Positions 34,420 through 44,696 of a DNA stretch of 64,000 nt are shown piece by piece. Within the stretch, counting starts at the first letter, position 1. Every line of letters starts with the position of its first letter. The DNA comes from Amycolatopsis australiensis (GTDB lineage: Bacteria > Actinomycetota > Actinomycetes > Mycobacteriales > Pseudonocardiaceae): assembly GCF_900119165.1 (NCBI RefSeq), contig NZ_FPJG01000006.1, forward strand, positions 3,596,001-3,660,000, written 5' to 3'. The notes below the pieces were generated by a model. The model had not been told where the DNA came from, did no database searches, and saw nothing but the letters and a program-made list of their open reading frames with translations. Position numbers and translations under genes: made by a program.

Positions 34420-35505
34420 ATGACCCGTTTCGTGACGAAGGCAGCCGCGCTCACGGCGGTGCTGTTCCCGCTGGTCGGAGCCGGGGTGGCCGGGGCGCAG
34501 AGCCAGGCCGTGGACGAGAAGACCGGGCCGGTTTCGTTCGCGAACGTCGCGTCGGTGCGCATCGGCGGCGAGGACCGGCACGGCGGCGCCCTGATCACCG
34601 AAACCCAGCGTTCCCCGCTGCTGCCCGGCCAGTCGAAACTCGGCACGGACCGCATTTCGGTGCCGAAGGACGACGGCGAGCGCGCCACGTTCGGTGGCCA
34701 CTACCAAATCGACCTGGGCCGCTACAGCAACGGCAATCCGTACCCGGCGGGCGTCGCGATCCGTGACCACAACGTCGTCGCCGCACTGCAGGCGACCACT
34801 GTGCCCACCGCCGTCGCCGAGACGAACTACGCGTTGCGCGACACCTGGCAGGGCGGTGCGAAGCCGGGCGACGACACCGTGCTCGTGCTGGAAGGGGCGA
34901 AGACGTCGGTGGACTGCACGGCACCGTCGAAGCTGACCGGCACGTCGTCGCTGAGCCGGCTGTGGGTGCGCCAGGGCGGCGGGCTGGGCGTCGTCGCGGT
35001 GCCCGGCGGCAACGCCGGTCTCGAGCTGAAGAACCTGCGGCTCGGCCCGCCCGGCGACATCGCGAACGCCAGCAAGGAGACCACCGTCTCCGAGCTGAAG
35101 CTGACCCGCGTTTCGACGTTCGACCAGCTGATCCGCCAGGACGGCTGGCGTTCGGGCGACTACACGGCCGCCGCCGGCTGGCGCGTCGAGATCACCACGC
35201 ACGTCAAGGACGCGGCGGGGACGGCGCTGCAGGACGTCGTGACGAACATCGTGCTCGGCGGCGTCAGCTGCTCGGTGCCGAAGGGCTTCGTCGCGAAGGC
35301 CGCGGGCAGCACCGGCGGCGGCACGAGCGCGACGCAGGCCGCGGTGCCGACGCAGGTCCCGGCCGGCTACCTCGGCGCGGCCGCGCCGGACACCGGCAGC
35401 GACGGCTCGCGCGTCCCGCTGGGCATCGGCCTGCTGTTCGGCGGGGTGTTCTTCGCGGCGGTCGCGCTGCTGCTCGGCAAGCGGCGCAAGTCCGGGACGG
35501 ACTAG
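34420..35505 (+). CDS. Secreted cell-wall-anchored surface protein with APDTG sorting signal
   Basis: 361 residues. A signal peptide (TRFVTKAAALTAVLFPLVGAGVAGAQ) precedes a beta-rich extracellular region of about 270 residues with internal Cys (VDCTAPS, GGVSCSVP). A Thr/Ala linker leads to the sorting signal: APDTG at 322-326, a hydrophobic helix (about 332-351) and the basic tail KRRK. Two class F sortase genes follow directly, the first one base after this stop, so this is their likely substrate. The ectodomain matches no family I can name. ATG 34420 has GGGGAGA upstream. Confidence 0.8.
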   Translation: MTRFVTKAAALTAVLFPLVGAGVAGAQSQAVDEKTGPVSFANVASVRIGGEDRHGGALITETQRSPLLPGQSKLGTDRISVPKDDGERATFGGHYQIDLGRYSNGNPYPAGVAIRDHNVVAALQATTVPTAVAETNYALRDTWQGGAKPGDDTVLVLEGAKTSVDCTAPSKLTGTSSLSRLWVRQGGGLGVVAVPGGNAGLELKNLRLGPPGDIANASKETTVSELKLTRVSTFDQLIRQDGWRSGDYTAAAGWRVEITTHVKDAAGTALQDVVTNIVLGGVSCSVPKGFVAKAAGSTGGGTSATQAAVPTQVPAGYLGAAAPDTGSDGSRVPLGIGLLFGGVFFAAVALLLGKRRKSGTD

Positions 35506-36144
35506 GTGCTGCGCACCGGGCTGGCCGCCGTCTCCGCGGCGCTGGCCGTGGCCGCCTTCGCGGCCGGGATCATCCTGCTGACCTGGCTGCCGCCCGCGCC
35601 GCCGTCGCTCGCCGTACCCCCGCCGGGCGCGCTACCGGGCGAGAACGCGGCGCCCGCGATGCTGCCCGCGGACAGCGAGTCGGCGGCGCAGCAACGCCCG
35701 GGCACGGTCCGCCTGCCGGACGGTGCGACGGCCCGCCTGGTCCGCACGGAGCTGACCGACACCGGAGTCCTGCCGATCCCGCGCGGCTTGGGCGACGCGG
35801 CGTGGTGGGGCGCCAAGCTGGGCGCGGCGCAGGGAACGGCGCTGCTGTCGGGCCACGTGAACTGGGAGGGCAGGCGCGGCCCGTTCGACGAGCTGTGGCG
35901 CATGCGCGACGGCGACGAAGTGAGCATCGTCGACGCCCGCGGCGGCCACTGGGTGTACCGGGTGGACGACGTGGTGACGCTGCCGAAGGAGCAGCTGCCG
36001 GAGCAGGCGCCGAAGTGGTTCGCCCAGGACGGCCCGCATCGCTTGGTCCTGGTCACCTGCGGCGGCGACTACGTGGGCGGCACCCAGGGCTACGACGAGA
36101 ACCGCCTGGTCACGGCCACCCTGGTGACGCGCCCCACCGGCTGA
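35506..36144 (+). CDS. Class F sortase (1)
   Basis: 212 residues. One N-terminal membrane anchor (LAAVSAALAVAAFAAGIILLTWL), a proline-rich linker, then the sortase barrel with catalytic His117 in LSGHVNW, Cys185 in LVLVTCGGDY and Arg200 in YDENRLVTA. It cleaves the sorting signal of surface proteins and links them to the wall. GTG 35506 follows the TAG of the surface-protein gene without a gap. Close relative of the sortase at 36590. Confidence 0.9.
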   Translation: MLRTGLAAVSAALAVAAFAAGIILLTWLPPAPPSLAVPPPGALPGENAAPAMLPADSESAAQQRPGTVRLPDGATARLVRTELTDTGVLPIPRGLGDAAWWGAKLGAAQGTALLSGHVNWEGRRGPFDELWRMRDGDEVSIVDARGGHWVYRVDDVVTLPKEQLPEQAPKWFAQDGPHRLVLVTCGGDYVGGTQGYDENRLVTATLVTRPTG

Positions 36145-36589
36145 GCCAGGCCGCGGCCACGCCGGGTGCGGCACGGCCGGGCCGCTGAGCGGCTTGGGAC
36201 GGCAATCGGGGGCCTGCGGCCGGGCGGGCTCGGCCGCTTCGGCCGGACCGCAAGCGTCACCGGTGGGGCGTGGCCGACGCAGGTTCGCGCAGCCGGGCGG
36301 GCTCGGCGGTTCGGTCAGACCGGCGAGCGGTCACCGGTGGGGCACGGCCGACGCAGGTTTGCGCAGCCGGGCGGGCTCGCCGGTTCGGCCGCTTCGGCCG
36401 GACCCGCGATCGGTCACCGGCGGGTCGTGGCCGACGCAGGTTCGCCCAGCCAGGCGGCCGATCGCAGCCGGGCGGCTCCACCCCGGCGGCCCGCGCCGCC
36501 GTCTTTCCACCGGATCCGGTGCAACCTCCCGCACTCGTCACCGCATGTCCTTCTTCGCCATGCCACGGACAGCGAAGGAGCACGAGCAC
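36145..36589. other. Intergenic region between the two sortase genes
   Basis: 445 bases mostly filled by a degenerate tandem repeat (36212-36475). The last 110 bases hold the ribosome site (AAGGAG at 36574-36579) of the second sortase. Two other in-frame ATGs (36545, 36560) could extend that gene. Confidence 0.65.
36212..36475. repeat. Degenerate tandem repeat, period about 74-83 bp
   Basis: Three copies begin with GTCACCGG at 36256, 36330 and 36413. Each runs through GGCCGACGCAGGTT, CGCAGCCGGGCGGGCTCG and CGGTTCGG- or CCGGACCG-like words; a partial copy precedes them from about 36212. Copies differ at scattered positions and in length, so it is an old or rapidly changing minisatellite. Confidence 0.75.
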
Positions 36590-37234
36590 ATGCAGGAGCA
36601 GAACCCGGCGAAGCGGACGAAGGGCCCGGGCCGCTGGTGGATCGTCGGGGCCGCGGGCGCCTTCGTCGTCGCCGCGATCGTCGCCACCCTGCTCGTCTTC
36701 ACCGGAAAGGATGAACCTGCCGTCGCCAACGGCACGTCCGCGCCCACCTCCGCCGCCGGGGAGACCCGACCCGGGCAGGCCGACGGGCAGGCGCCCGTGC
36801 AGCTGAGCCTCCCCGGTGGCGGCACCGCCAAGCTCGTCCAGGAAGACCTCGACGCGAACGGCGCCCTCAAGATCCCCGAGGGCCTCGACGAAGCCGCCTG
36901 GTGGGGCGCGAAGCTCGGCGCCGGCCACGGGGTCGCCCTGCTCTCCGGGCACGTCAACTGGAAGGGCCAGAAAGGCCCGTTCACCGAGCTGTGGCAGGTC
37001 GAGCCCGGCCAGGAGGTCAAGCTCACCGACGCCGCCGGCGGTGCCTGGGTCTACCGGATCGACTCGGCCGAGACCATCCACAAGTCCGAGCTCGCCGGCC
37101 GGTCCGAGCAGCTCTTCGATCCCGACGGCCCGCACAAGCTGCTCCTCGTCACCTGCGGTGGCGAGTACGTCGGCGGCAGCGAGGGCTACGAGGACAACCG
37201 CGTCGTGACGGCGTCGCTGGTCTCCCGGCCGTAG
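36590..37234 (+). CDS. Class F sortase (2)
   Basis: 214 residues. A basic N-terminus ([16 protein letters not shown]), a membrane anchor ([20 protein letters not shown]), a linker, and the sortase domain with LSGHVNWKG, Cys189 in [10 protein letters not shown] and Arg204 in YEDNRVVTA. The block [11 protein letters not shown] is shared with the first sortase, so the pair arose by duplication. ATG 36590 is chosen for the AAGGAG site ten bases before it. The degenerate repeat separates it from the first sortase, so it may have its own promoter. Confidence 0.9.
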   Translation: MQEQNPAKRTKGPGRWWIVGAAGAFVVAAIVATLLVFTGKDEPAVANGTSAPTSAAGETRPGQADGQAPVQLSLPGGGTAKLVQEDLDANGALKIPEGLDEAAWWGAKLGAGHGVALLSGHVNWKGQKGPFTELWQVEPGQEVKLTDAAGGAWVYRIDSAETIHKSELAGRSEQLFDPDGPHKLLLVTCGGEYVGGSEGYEDNRVVTASLVSRP

Positions 37235-37320
37235 GCTCACCTGCGCGAAAAGCGGCGGGCCGCGGCGGATACCCTGGACGTCCGATACAGACCGTCCCCG
37301 CAAGCTTCCCGGAGCGTGGA

Positions 37321-38709
<1,389 letters not shown>

Positions 38710-38740
38710 CCCGCCCGGGGCCCGGGCACCCCTGACACCT

Positions 38741-38759
38741 GTCACGGTCAGGTCGTGAC
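38741..38759. promoter_or_regulatory. Candidate operator GTCACG-N7-CGTGAC
   Basis: A perfect 6-7-6 inverted repeat lies 45 bases upstream of the ABC transporter ATPase start. The arrangement suits a LuxR/NarL-type dimer such as the response regulator encoded at the end of the same gene run. Just before it, GCCCGGG-G-CCCGGGC (38713-38727) is a tight palindrome after glyS that may help end glyS transcription. Confidence 0.45.
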
Positions 38760-38803
38760 GCACGGTCTGGGGACCCGGGCCCGCCGGGCGGCAGCCTGGG
38801 GGC

Positions 38804-39736
38804 ATGCGAGAAACAGACACCCAGGCGGTGGCGGCGGGGGCCGCGATCCACCTCACCGGCCTGCGCAAGCACTACGGCGACGTGTCCGCGGTCGACGGCG
38901 TCGACCTGACGATCGCCCCGGGCGAGGTGGTCGCCCTGCTCGGCCCCAACGGCGCCGGCAAGTCCACCACCGTCGACATGATCCTCGGCCTGACCACGCC
39001 CGACGCCGGCGAGGTCCGCGTCTTCGGCCGACGGCCCGGCGACGCCGTCCGCGCCGGGCTGATCGGCGCGATGCTGCAGGGCGGCGCCCTCATGGACGAC
39101 CTGACCGTAGGCGAAACCGTCGGCATGGTCGCGGCGCTGCACCGGGCGCCGATGCCCGTCACCGAGGCGCTGCGCGCCGCCGGGATCGAGGAGCTGGCCG
39201 GCCGCCGCGCGAACAAGCTCTCCGGCGGGCAGAAGCAGCGTGTGCGCTTCGCCGTCGCCCTGGTCAGCAACCCGGACCTGCTGATCCTCGACGAGCCGAC
39301 CGCCGCGATGGACGTCGGCACCCGCCGCGAGTTCTGGCAGTCGATGTACGCGTTCACCGAGTCGGGCCGCACGGTCCTGTTCGCCACGCATTACCTCGAG
39401 GAAGCCGAGGAGTTCGCGGACCGGGTCGTGCTGATGCGCCGCGGCCGGGTCGTCGCGGACGGGAGTGTCGCCGAGGTCCGCGCGCTGGCCGGTGGCCGCA
39501 CGCTGCGCGCCGCCGTCCCGGGCGCCACCGAGGCGCTCATCGCGGCGCTGCCGGGGGTCAAGGAGTTCGAGCTGCGCGGCGACCGCGTCGCGATTTCCAG
39601 CGGCGACTCCGACGCGACGCTCTGGGCGCTCAAAGCCGCGGTCCCGGCCGTGCACGACGTCGAAATCAGCGCCGTCGGCCTCGAAGGCGCCTTCCTGTCC
39701 CTCACCGCCGACCAGACCCCGGAGTCCGTGCGATGA
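38804..39736 (+). CDS. ABC exporter ATP-binding protein (DrrA-like)
   Basis: 310 residues. Walker A LLGPNGAGKSTTVDM, Q-loop GAMLQGGALMDDLTVGE, signature LSGGQKQRVRFAVAL, Walker B LLILDEPTAAMD and switch His in LFATHYLEEAEEF are intact. The C-terminal 80 residues form the DUF4162-like tail of DrrA/NatA-type exporters. It pairs with the permease whose ATG overlaps its stop (ATGA) and with the two-component system downstream, an arrangement known for drug or membrane-stress exporters. Substrate unknown. Confidence 0.93.
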   Translation: MRETDTQAVAAGAAIHLTGLRKHYGDVSAVDGVDLTIAPGEVVALLGPNGAGKSTTVDMILGLTTPDAGEVRVFGRRPGDAVRAGLIGAMLQGGALMDDLTVGETVGMVAALHRAPMPVTEALRAAGIEELAGRRANKLSGGQKQRVRFAVALVSNPDLLILDEPTAAMDVGTRREFWQSMYAFTESGRTVLFATHYLEEAEEFADRVVLMRRGRVVADGSVAEVRALAGGRTLRAAVPGATEALIAALPGVKEFELRGDRVAISSGDSDATLWALKAAVPAVHDVEISAVGLEGAFLSLTADQTPESVR

Positions 39737-40470
39737 CCACCTACCTGCTCACCGAGATCCGCCGGAACTTCCGCGCGCCCCGGTTCCTGATCTTCGTGAT
39801 CGCCTTCCCGGTGCTGATGTACCTGTTGCAGGCCAACGTCTTCGTCAAACCCGGCAGTCCGGAGCACGCGCAGTTCGCGGCGGTCATCATGATCAACATG
39901 ATGACGTTCGGCACCTTCGCCGCCGCCAACACCAGCGGCGGCAGGCTCGCGCTGGAGCGCGCGCTCGGCTGGCAGCGGCAGCTGCGGCTGACCCCGCTGA
40001 CCGGGGCCGGCTATCTCGGCGGCAAGGCCCTGTCCGGGATGCTCGTCGGGCTGCCCGCGCTGATCCTGGTGCCGCTGCTGGCCGTGACCGTCGAGGGCGT
40101 GCACCTCGACCCCGCCGGCTGGGTCCGGATCCTGGCCGGCGTCTGGCTCGGCACGATCCCGCTGGTGCTGCTCGGCCTGCTGATCGGGCAGTTCGGCACC
40201 CCGGACTCGATGCAGCCGATCAGCATGCTCGTCACGCTCGGCATGGGCTTCCTCGGCGGCCTGTGGATCCCGCTGGAGGGCATGCCGTCCTGGATGCACG
40301 ACCTCGCGCAGATCATGCCGACGTACTGGGTGCTGCAGGTGGCGCGGCCCGCCGTGACCGGCGACATGGTGGTCTCGCTGCCCACGGCCGCCGGCGTGCT
40401 CGCCGCGTGGACCGTCGTGCTGGGGGCGCTGGTGATCAGGCGATACCGTAAGGACAGCGCCCGCGTCTGA
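39733..40470 (+). CDS. ABC-2 type exporter permease
   Basis: 245 residues, six membrane helices, ABC2-membrane type (TEIRRNFRAPRFLIFVIAFPVLMYLLQ, SMLVTLGMGFLGGLWIPLEGMPSWMHDLAQIMPTYWVLQ). The WIPLEGMPSW...MPTYW block is characteristic of NatB/DrrB-like exporters coupled to DesKR-type systems. ATG 39733 overlaps the ATPase stop. Confidence 0.9.
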   Translation: MTTYLLTEIRRNFRAPRFLIFVIAFPVLMYLLQANVFVKPGSPEHAQFAAVIMINMMTFGTFAAANTSGGRLALERALGWQRQLRLTPLTGAGYLGGKALSGMLVGLPALILVPLLAVTVEGVHLDPAGWVRILAGVWLGTIPLVLLGLLIGQFGTPDSMQPISMLVTLGMGFLGGLWIPLEGMPSWMHDLAQIMPTYWVLQVARPAVTGDMVVSLPTAAGVLAAWTVVLGALVIRRYRKDSARV

Positions 40471-40495
40471 GGGCCGGAGGGGACGAGGAACGGCG

Positions 40496-41698
40496 ATGGC
40501 GGAGTCCGAGAGGCACCGGTTCGGGCTGAACAGCAGGGAAGCCTGGTGGGAAGACCCGCTGGCCGACCCGGAGCGCAACGGTCCCGACCGGATGCGCTGG
40601 CCGCTGATGGGCGTGGTCTTCCTGCTGCCGTTCCTGATCCCGGTCACGAAGTCGCTGGCCGCGAAGCCGGAGGTGACCGTCCAGCTCGTGGTCACCGGCG
40701 CGCTGGTCTACGCCTACGCGCTGTGCTACCTGCTGTTCCCGTTCGTCTTCCGCCGGTCGCGGCGGGTGAAGCTGGGGTTCGGCATCGGGATGAACGTGCT
40801 GGGCCTGGCCACGGTCGCGGCGAGCGGGGCGAGCCCGTTCATCCTGCTCTACGGCACCGCGGTGATGGTGTTCCTGACCCCGGCCGCGTGGGCGGTGATC
40901 GTCGACGTCGCGACGCTGCTGACCGGCGCGGTGCTGCTGCTGGTGGCGGGCAAGCTCGGGGACGACTACGGCGACCTGGTCACGGTCGCCTCGGTGACGC
41001 TGGCGATGTTCTTCATGGCCAACCTCATCCGCGCCGTCCGCCGCCTCGAGCTGGCCAACAAGGAGATCGCGACGCTCGCCGTGGCCAACGAACGCCAGCG
41101 CGTCGCCCGCGACCTGCACGACCTGCTCGGGCACAGCCTCACCACGATCACCGTCAAGGCGGGGCTGGCCCGGCGGGTGCTGGAGAGCGCGGGTGACATC
41201 CCGCGCGCCGTCGAGGAGATCCGCGAGGTCGAGGGGCTCACGCGCAGCGCGCTTTCCGACGTCCGCGCGACCGTGTCGGAGTACCGCGAGGTGTCGCTGT
41301 CGGCGGAACTTGTCGGGGCCCGTGCCGCGCTGCGGGCCGCGGAGATCGACGCGGAGCTGCCGCACGCGGTCGACAACGTCCGGCCCGAGTTCCAGAACAC
41401 CTTCGGGTACGTGCTGCGCGAAGCCGTGACGAACGTGCTGCGGCATTCCGGGGCCAGGCAGGTGAAGGTGCGGCTGGGCGGCAACTGGCTGGAGATCGAG
41501 GACGACGGCACGGCGGGCGAGGTCGTCCCGGGCAACGGCCTGCGCGGGCTCACCGAGCGGCTCGCGGCGGCCGGGGGCACCCTGCGGACGTCGGCCCGGC
41601 CCGGGGGAGGATTGCTGGTGCGGGCGGAGATCCCGCTGCCGGAACCGCGCGCGGCCGCCCCGGCCGTGCGCGCAGAACCCGCGGGAGGACTCGCTTGA
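40496..41698 (+). CDS. DesK-like sensor histidine kinase (HPK7)
   Basis: 400 residues. Four to five membrane helices (about 35-175) precede the HisKA_3 motif NERQRVARDLHDLLGHSLTTI, with phospho-acceptor His in RDLHD, and the HATPase with YVLREAVTNVLRHSGA and GNGLRGLTERL. It follows the ABC permease by 25 bases and overlaps the response regulator start. Such kinases respond to membrane state or to drugs; the signal here is unknown. Confidence 0.92.
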   Translation: MAESERHRFGLNSREAWWEDPLADPERNGPDRMRWPLMGVVFLLPFLIPVTKSLAAKPEVTVQLVVTGALVYAYALCYLLFPFVFRRSRRVKLGFGIGMNVLGLATVAASGASPFILLYGTAVMVFLTPAAWAVIVDVATLLTGAVLLLVAGKLGDDYGDLVTVASVTLAMFFMANLIRAVRRLELANKEIATLAVANERQRVARDLHDLLGHSLTTITVKAGLARRVLESAGDIPRAVEEIREVEGLTRSALSDVRATVSEYREVSLSAELVGARAALRAAEIDAELPHAVDNVRPEFQNTFGYVLREAVTNVLRHSGARQVKVRLGGNWLEIEDDGTAGEVVPGNGLRGLTERLAAAGGTLRTSARPGGGLLVRAEIPLPEPRAAAPAVRAEPAGGLA

Positions 41699-42300
41699 TC
41701 CGGGTGTTGCTGGCCGACGACCAGGCCATGGTGCGCGGCGCGCTGGCCACCGTGCTCGGCCTCGAATCGGACATCGAGGTCGTCGGGCAGGTCGGCTCGG
41801 GCGACGAGGTGGTCGCCGCCGCTCGCGAAGCCAAGCCCGACGTCGCCCTGCTGGACGTGCAGATGCCGGGCAAGGACGGCCTCGAAGCGGCCGCCGAGCT
41901 GCGGGCCGCGCTGCCGTCGTGCCGGGTGATCATCTGCACGACGTTCGGCAGGCCGGGCTACCTGGCCCGCGCGATGGCGGCGGGCGCGGCCGGGTTCGTC
42001 GTCAAGGACGCCCCGCCCGAGCAGCTCGTCGAAGCCGTCCGGCGAGTCCACAGTGGACTCCGGGTGGTCGACCCCGCGCTCGCCGCCGAGTCGCTGGCCA
42101 CCGGCGCCAGCCCGCTCACCGCGCGCGAGCGGGACGTGCTGCGGGAAGCCAAAGACGGCAGCACGGTGGCCGATATCGCCCGCGCGTTGCACCTCTCCGA
42201 AGGCACCGTGCGCAACCACCTCTCGGCCGCGATCGGCAAGACCGGGGCACGGACGCGGGCCGAAGCGGTCCGGGTCGCCGAGGAGCGCGGCTGGCTCTGA
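41695..42300 (+). CDS. NarL/LuxR-family response regulator
   Basis: 201 residues. Receiver domain with acidic LLADDQAMVRG, phospho-acceptor in VALLDVQMPGKDG and Lys in FVVKDAPPEQL. LuxR helix-turn-helix LTARERDVLREAKDGSTVADIARALHLSEGTVRNHLSAAIGKTG. It uses a TTG start (41695) that overlaps the kinase stop, with GGGAGG seven bases upstream. It likely regulates the ABC exporter genes through the dyad at 38741; inferred. Confidence 0.92.
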   Translation: MIRVLLADDQAMVRGALATVLGLESDIEVVGQVGSGDEVVAAAREAKPDVALLDVQMPGKDGLEAAAELRAALPSCRVIICTTFGRPGYLARAMAAGAAGFVVKDAPPEQLVEAVRRVHSGLRVVDPALAAESLATGASPLTARERDVLREAKDGSTVADIARALHLSEGTVRNHLSAAIGKTGARTRAEAVRVAEERGWL

Positions 42301-42323
42301 ACGGGCCGCCGCCGTCTGACAAG

Positions 42324-42986
42324 ATGGGCCGGGTGGGTACCGCTGAACGCACCAAACCGTCGCGGGCGAGCTGGGCGCGCCGGATCGCCTTCGGCACGGT
42401 CCTCATGCTGCTGGCGCTCGTCGGCGGCACGGCGTTCCGCGTCTGGCAGGTCGCGCGCGAAAACGACCGCAGGCCGGCCGACGTCATCGTGGTGCTCGGC
42501 GCGGCGCAGTACAACGGCAAGCCGTCGGACATCTACGCGGCGCGGCTGATCAAGGCGAAGCAGCTGTACGACGCGGGTGTCGCGAAGACGATCGTCACCG
42601 CGGGCGGCAAGAAGGCCGAGGACAACTTCACCGAGGCCCGCGCGGGTCAGCTGTGGCTGACCCGGCACGGCGTGCCCCCGACGGCCACCCTCGCGGTCGG
42701 GGAGGGCAGCGACACGCTGCGCAGCCTGCGGGCGGTCGCCGACCAGGTGCACGCGCGCGGCTGGCACACGGCGGTGCTGGTCAGCGACCCGTGGCACTCC
42801 TTCCGCGCCCGGACCATGGCCGGCGACCTCGGCCTGGACGCCTGGACCGCGCCGACGCACAGCGGGCCGATCGTGCAGGAGCGCGTCACGCAGGTCCGCT
42901 ACATCGTCCGCGAAACCGGCGCGCTGCTGTACTACCGGCTGACGAAGACCCCGGCCGACGACCTGTTCGCCACGTTCCTGGGCTGA
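42324..42986 (+). CDS. YdcF/SanA-like DUF218 membrane protein
   Basis: 220 residues. A single N-terminal helix (RIAFGTVLMLLALVGGTAFRVW) precedes the DUF218 domain: DVIVVLGAAQYNGKPSDIYAARL, KTIVTAGGKKAEDNFTEA, LVSDPWHSFRARTMAGDLGL. Family members such as SanA and YdcF affect envelope barrier function; the enzymatic role is unresolved. ATG 42324 or GTG 42333 could start it. It lies 47 bases before dgt. Confidence 0.85.
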   Translation: MGRVGTAERTKPSRASWARRIAFGTVLMLLALVGGTAFRVWQVARENDRRPADVIVVLGAAQYNGKPSDIYAARLIKAKQLYDAGVAKTIVTAGGKKAEDNFTEARAGQLWLTRHGVPPTATLAVGEGSDTLRSLRAVADQVHARGWHTAVLVSDPWHSFRARTMAGDLGLDAWTAPTHSGPIVQERVTQVRYIVRETGALLYYRLTKTPADDLFATFLG

Positions 42987-43033
42987 GTTCCGCCGGCCGC
43001 GGTTTTGTCGGTGGCCGCGTTTAGGCTGGTCAC

Positions 43034-44308
43034 GTGAACTACACCGAGCACGACACCGCCCGCCTGCTGCCGGAGCCGGCGAAGGGCGCGGCGCTGCCCG
43101 GCTCGCGTGCGGACGGGCGCAGCGCGTTCTCGCGCGACCGGGCCCGCGTGCTGCACTCCGCCGCGCTGCGGCGGCTCGCCGGCAAGACCCAGGTGGTCGG
43201 GCCGGGCGAGGGTGCCGAGGTCACCGGAGTCCCGCGCACCCGGCTGACGCACTCGCTGGAGGTCGCGCAGATCGGCCGGGGCATCGCGGAGGAGCTGGGC
43301 GCCGACCCGGACCTGGTGGACACCGCGGGGCTCGCGCACGACATCGGGCACCCGCCGTTCGGGCACAACGGCGAGCGCGCGCTCGACGAGGTGGCCGCGT
43401 CGTGCGGCGGGTTCGAGGGCAACGCGCAGACGTTGCGCATCCTCACCCGGCTCGAGCCGAAGCTGCTCGGCGCCGACGGCGACCCGGCGGGCCTGAACCT
43501 GACGCGGGCCTGCCTCGACGCGACCACGAAATATCCGTGGCCGCGCAAGCCGGGGCAGCCGAAGTACGGCGTCTACGGCGACGACACCGCGGTGTTTTCG
43601 TGGTACCGCGAGGGTGCGCCGCCGGAGCGGACGTGCCTGGAGGCCCAGATCATGGACTGGGCGGACGACGTCGCGTACTCGGTGCACGACGTCGAAGACG
43701 GCGTGCTGGCCGGCCGGATCAAGCTGCGGGTGCTCGCCCACCCGGACGAGCGCGCGGCGGTCGCCGAGGCCGCGGCCAAGCACTTCTCCGCCCAGTCGGT
43801 GTCCACATTGGAGGATGCGGCGGCGGAACTGCTGGCGCTGCCGGCGGTGGCGGAGGTGGCCGCGGCGGAGCCGGACGGCTCACCGCGCGCCCAGGTGGCG
43901 CTGAAGCGGCTGACGAGCGAGCTGGTGGGCCGGTTCACGACCGCGGCGGTCACCGGCACCCGCGCGGAGTTCGGCGAGGGACCGCTGAGCCGCTACCGGG
44001 CACGGTTGTGCGTCCCGGAGCAGGTGGCGGCGGAGGTGGCGCTGCTGAAGGCGCTGGCGCTGCGGTACGTGATGAGCGACCGCCGCCGGCTGGTGATGCA
44101 GGAGGGGCAGCGGGAGCTGCTGGTGGAGCTGGTGCACGCGCTGGCCCGGCGTGCCCCGGAGTCCCTGGACCCCCTGTTCGTCCCGGCGTGGACCACGGCC
44201 CGCGACGACGCCGGCCTGCTGAGGGTGGTGATCGACCAGGTCGCCTCCCTGACCGACGCGCAGGCCCACGCGTGGTACTCCTGGCACGTGACCCGCCTGC
44301 ACCGCTGA
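43034..44308 (+). CDS. dgt: Deoxyguanosinetriphosphate triphosphohydrolase-like protein
   Basis: 424 residues. HD-domain metal site: [16 protein letters not shown] (H), [16 protein letters not shown] (HD) and [17 protein letters not shown] (D). It hydrolyses dNTPs to deoxynucleosides and triphosphate. GTG start. In mycobacteria dgt directly adjoins dnaG; here a 9.7-kb accessory block separates them. Confidence 0.94.
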   Translation: MNYTEHDTARLLPEPAKGAALPGSRADGRSAFSRDRARVLHSAALRRLAGKTQVVGPGEGAEVTGVPRTRLTHSLEVAQIGRGIAEELGADPDLVDTAGLAHDIGHPPFGHNGERALDEVAASCGGFEGNAQTLRILTRLEPKLLGADGDPAGLNLTRACLDATTKYPWPRKPGQPKYGVYGDDTAVFSWYREGAPPERTCLEAQIMDWADDVAYSVHDVEDGVLAGRIKLRVLAHPDERAAVAEAAAKHFSAQSVSTLEDAAAELLALPAVAEVAAAEPDGSPRAQVALKRLTSELVGRFTTAAVTGTRAEFGEGPLSRYRARLCVPEQVAAEVALLKALALRYVMSDRRRLVMQEGQRELLVELVHALARRAPESLDPLFVPAWTTARDDAGLLRVVIDQVASLTDAQAHAWYSWHVTRLHR

Positions 44309-44696
44309 CCGGCCGGCGTCACGCTGATGCATGCCCGGACAGGGGGTCTCGGGGCCGGATCACGCGAGATGCCTGGTCATGCACGCGGCCCGGCTGTTCG
44401 GGTTGCGAGTTGACTGGTTCGGGGGCGGGAGTCGGCCGTTCGGGTGTGCGAGCTGATTGGTTCGAGGCGCGAGTCGGCCGTCTTGGTGCGCGAGTCGGTT
44501 GTTTGGTGCCCGAGCCGACCGTTCGCGCATGCCGGGCGGCTGTTTGGGTGCGGGAGGCGAGCGGCTCCTCGGCGCCCGGCGTTGGGCCGGGTGCGCTAGC
44601 ACCTTGCGCGTGGTGGCCGGCGGGGGTTTTGTCACCCGTGGGCGGAGTTGTGCGTGGGGGCCCGGTCGGGGTGGCCGTTCCGGTACTCTCGCCCGC
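44309..44696. other. Intergenic region with short degenerate repeats
   Basis: 388 bases between dgt and the serpin gene. It contains several imperfect copies of a roughly 30-base unit built on GCGAGTCGGCCGTTCGG (about 44400-44560) with T-richer words (TGGTTCG, TGTTTGG) unlike coding DNA here. The last 100 bases should hold the serpin promoter; no clear box is visible. Confidence 0.6.

Noticed and set aside
37235..37320. T-box or other riboswitch before glyS
   Set aside because: The gap is only 86 bases and shows no T-box or antiterminator-like structure.
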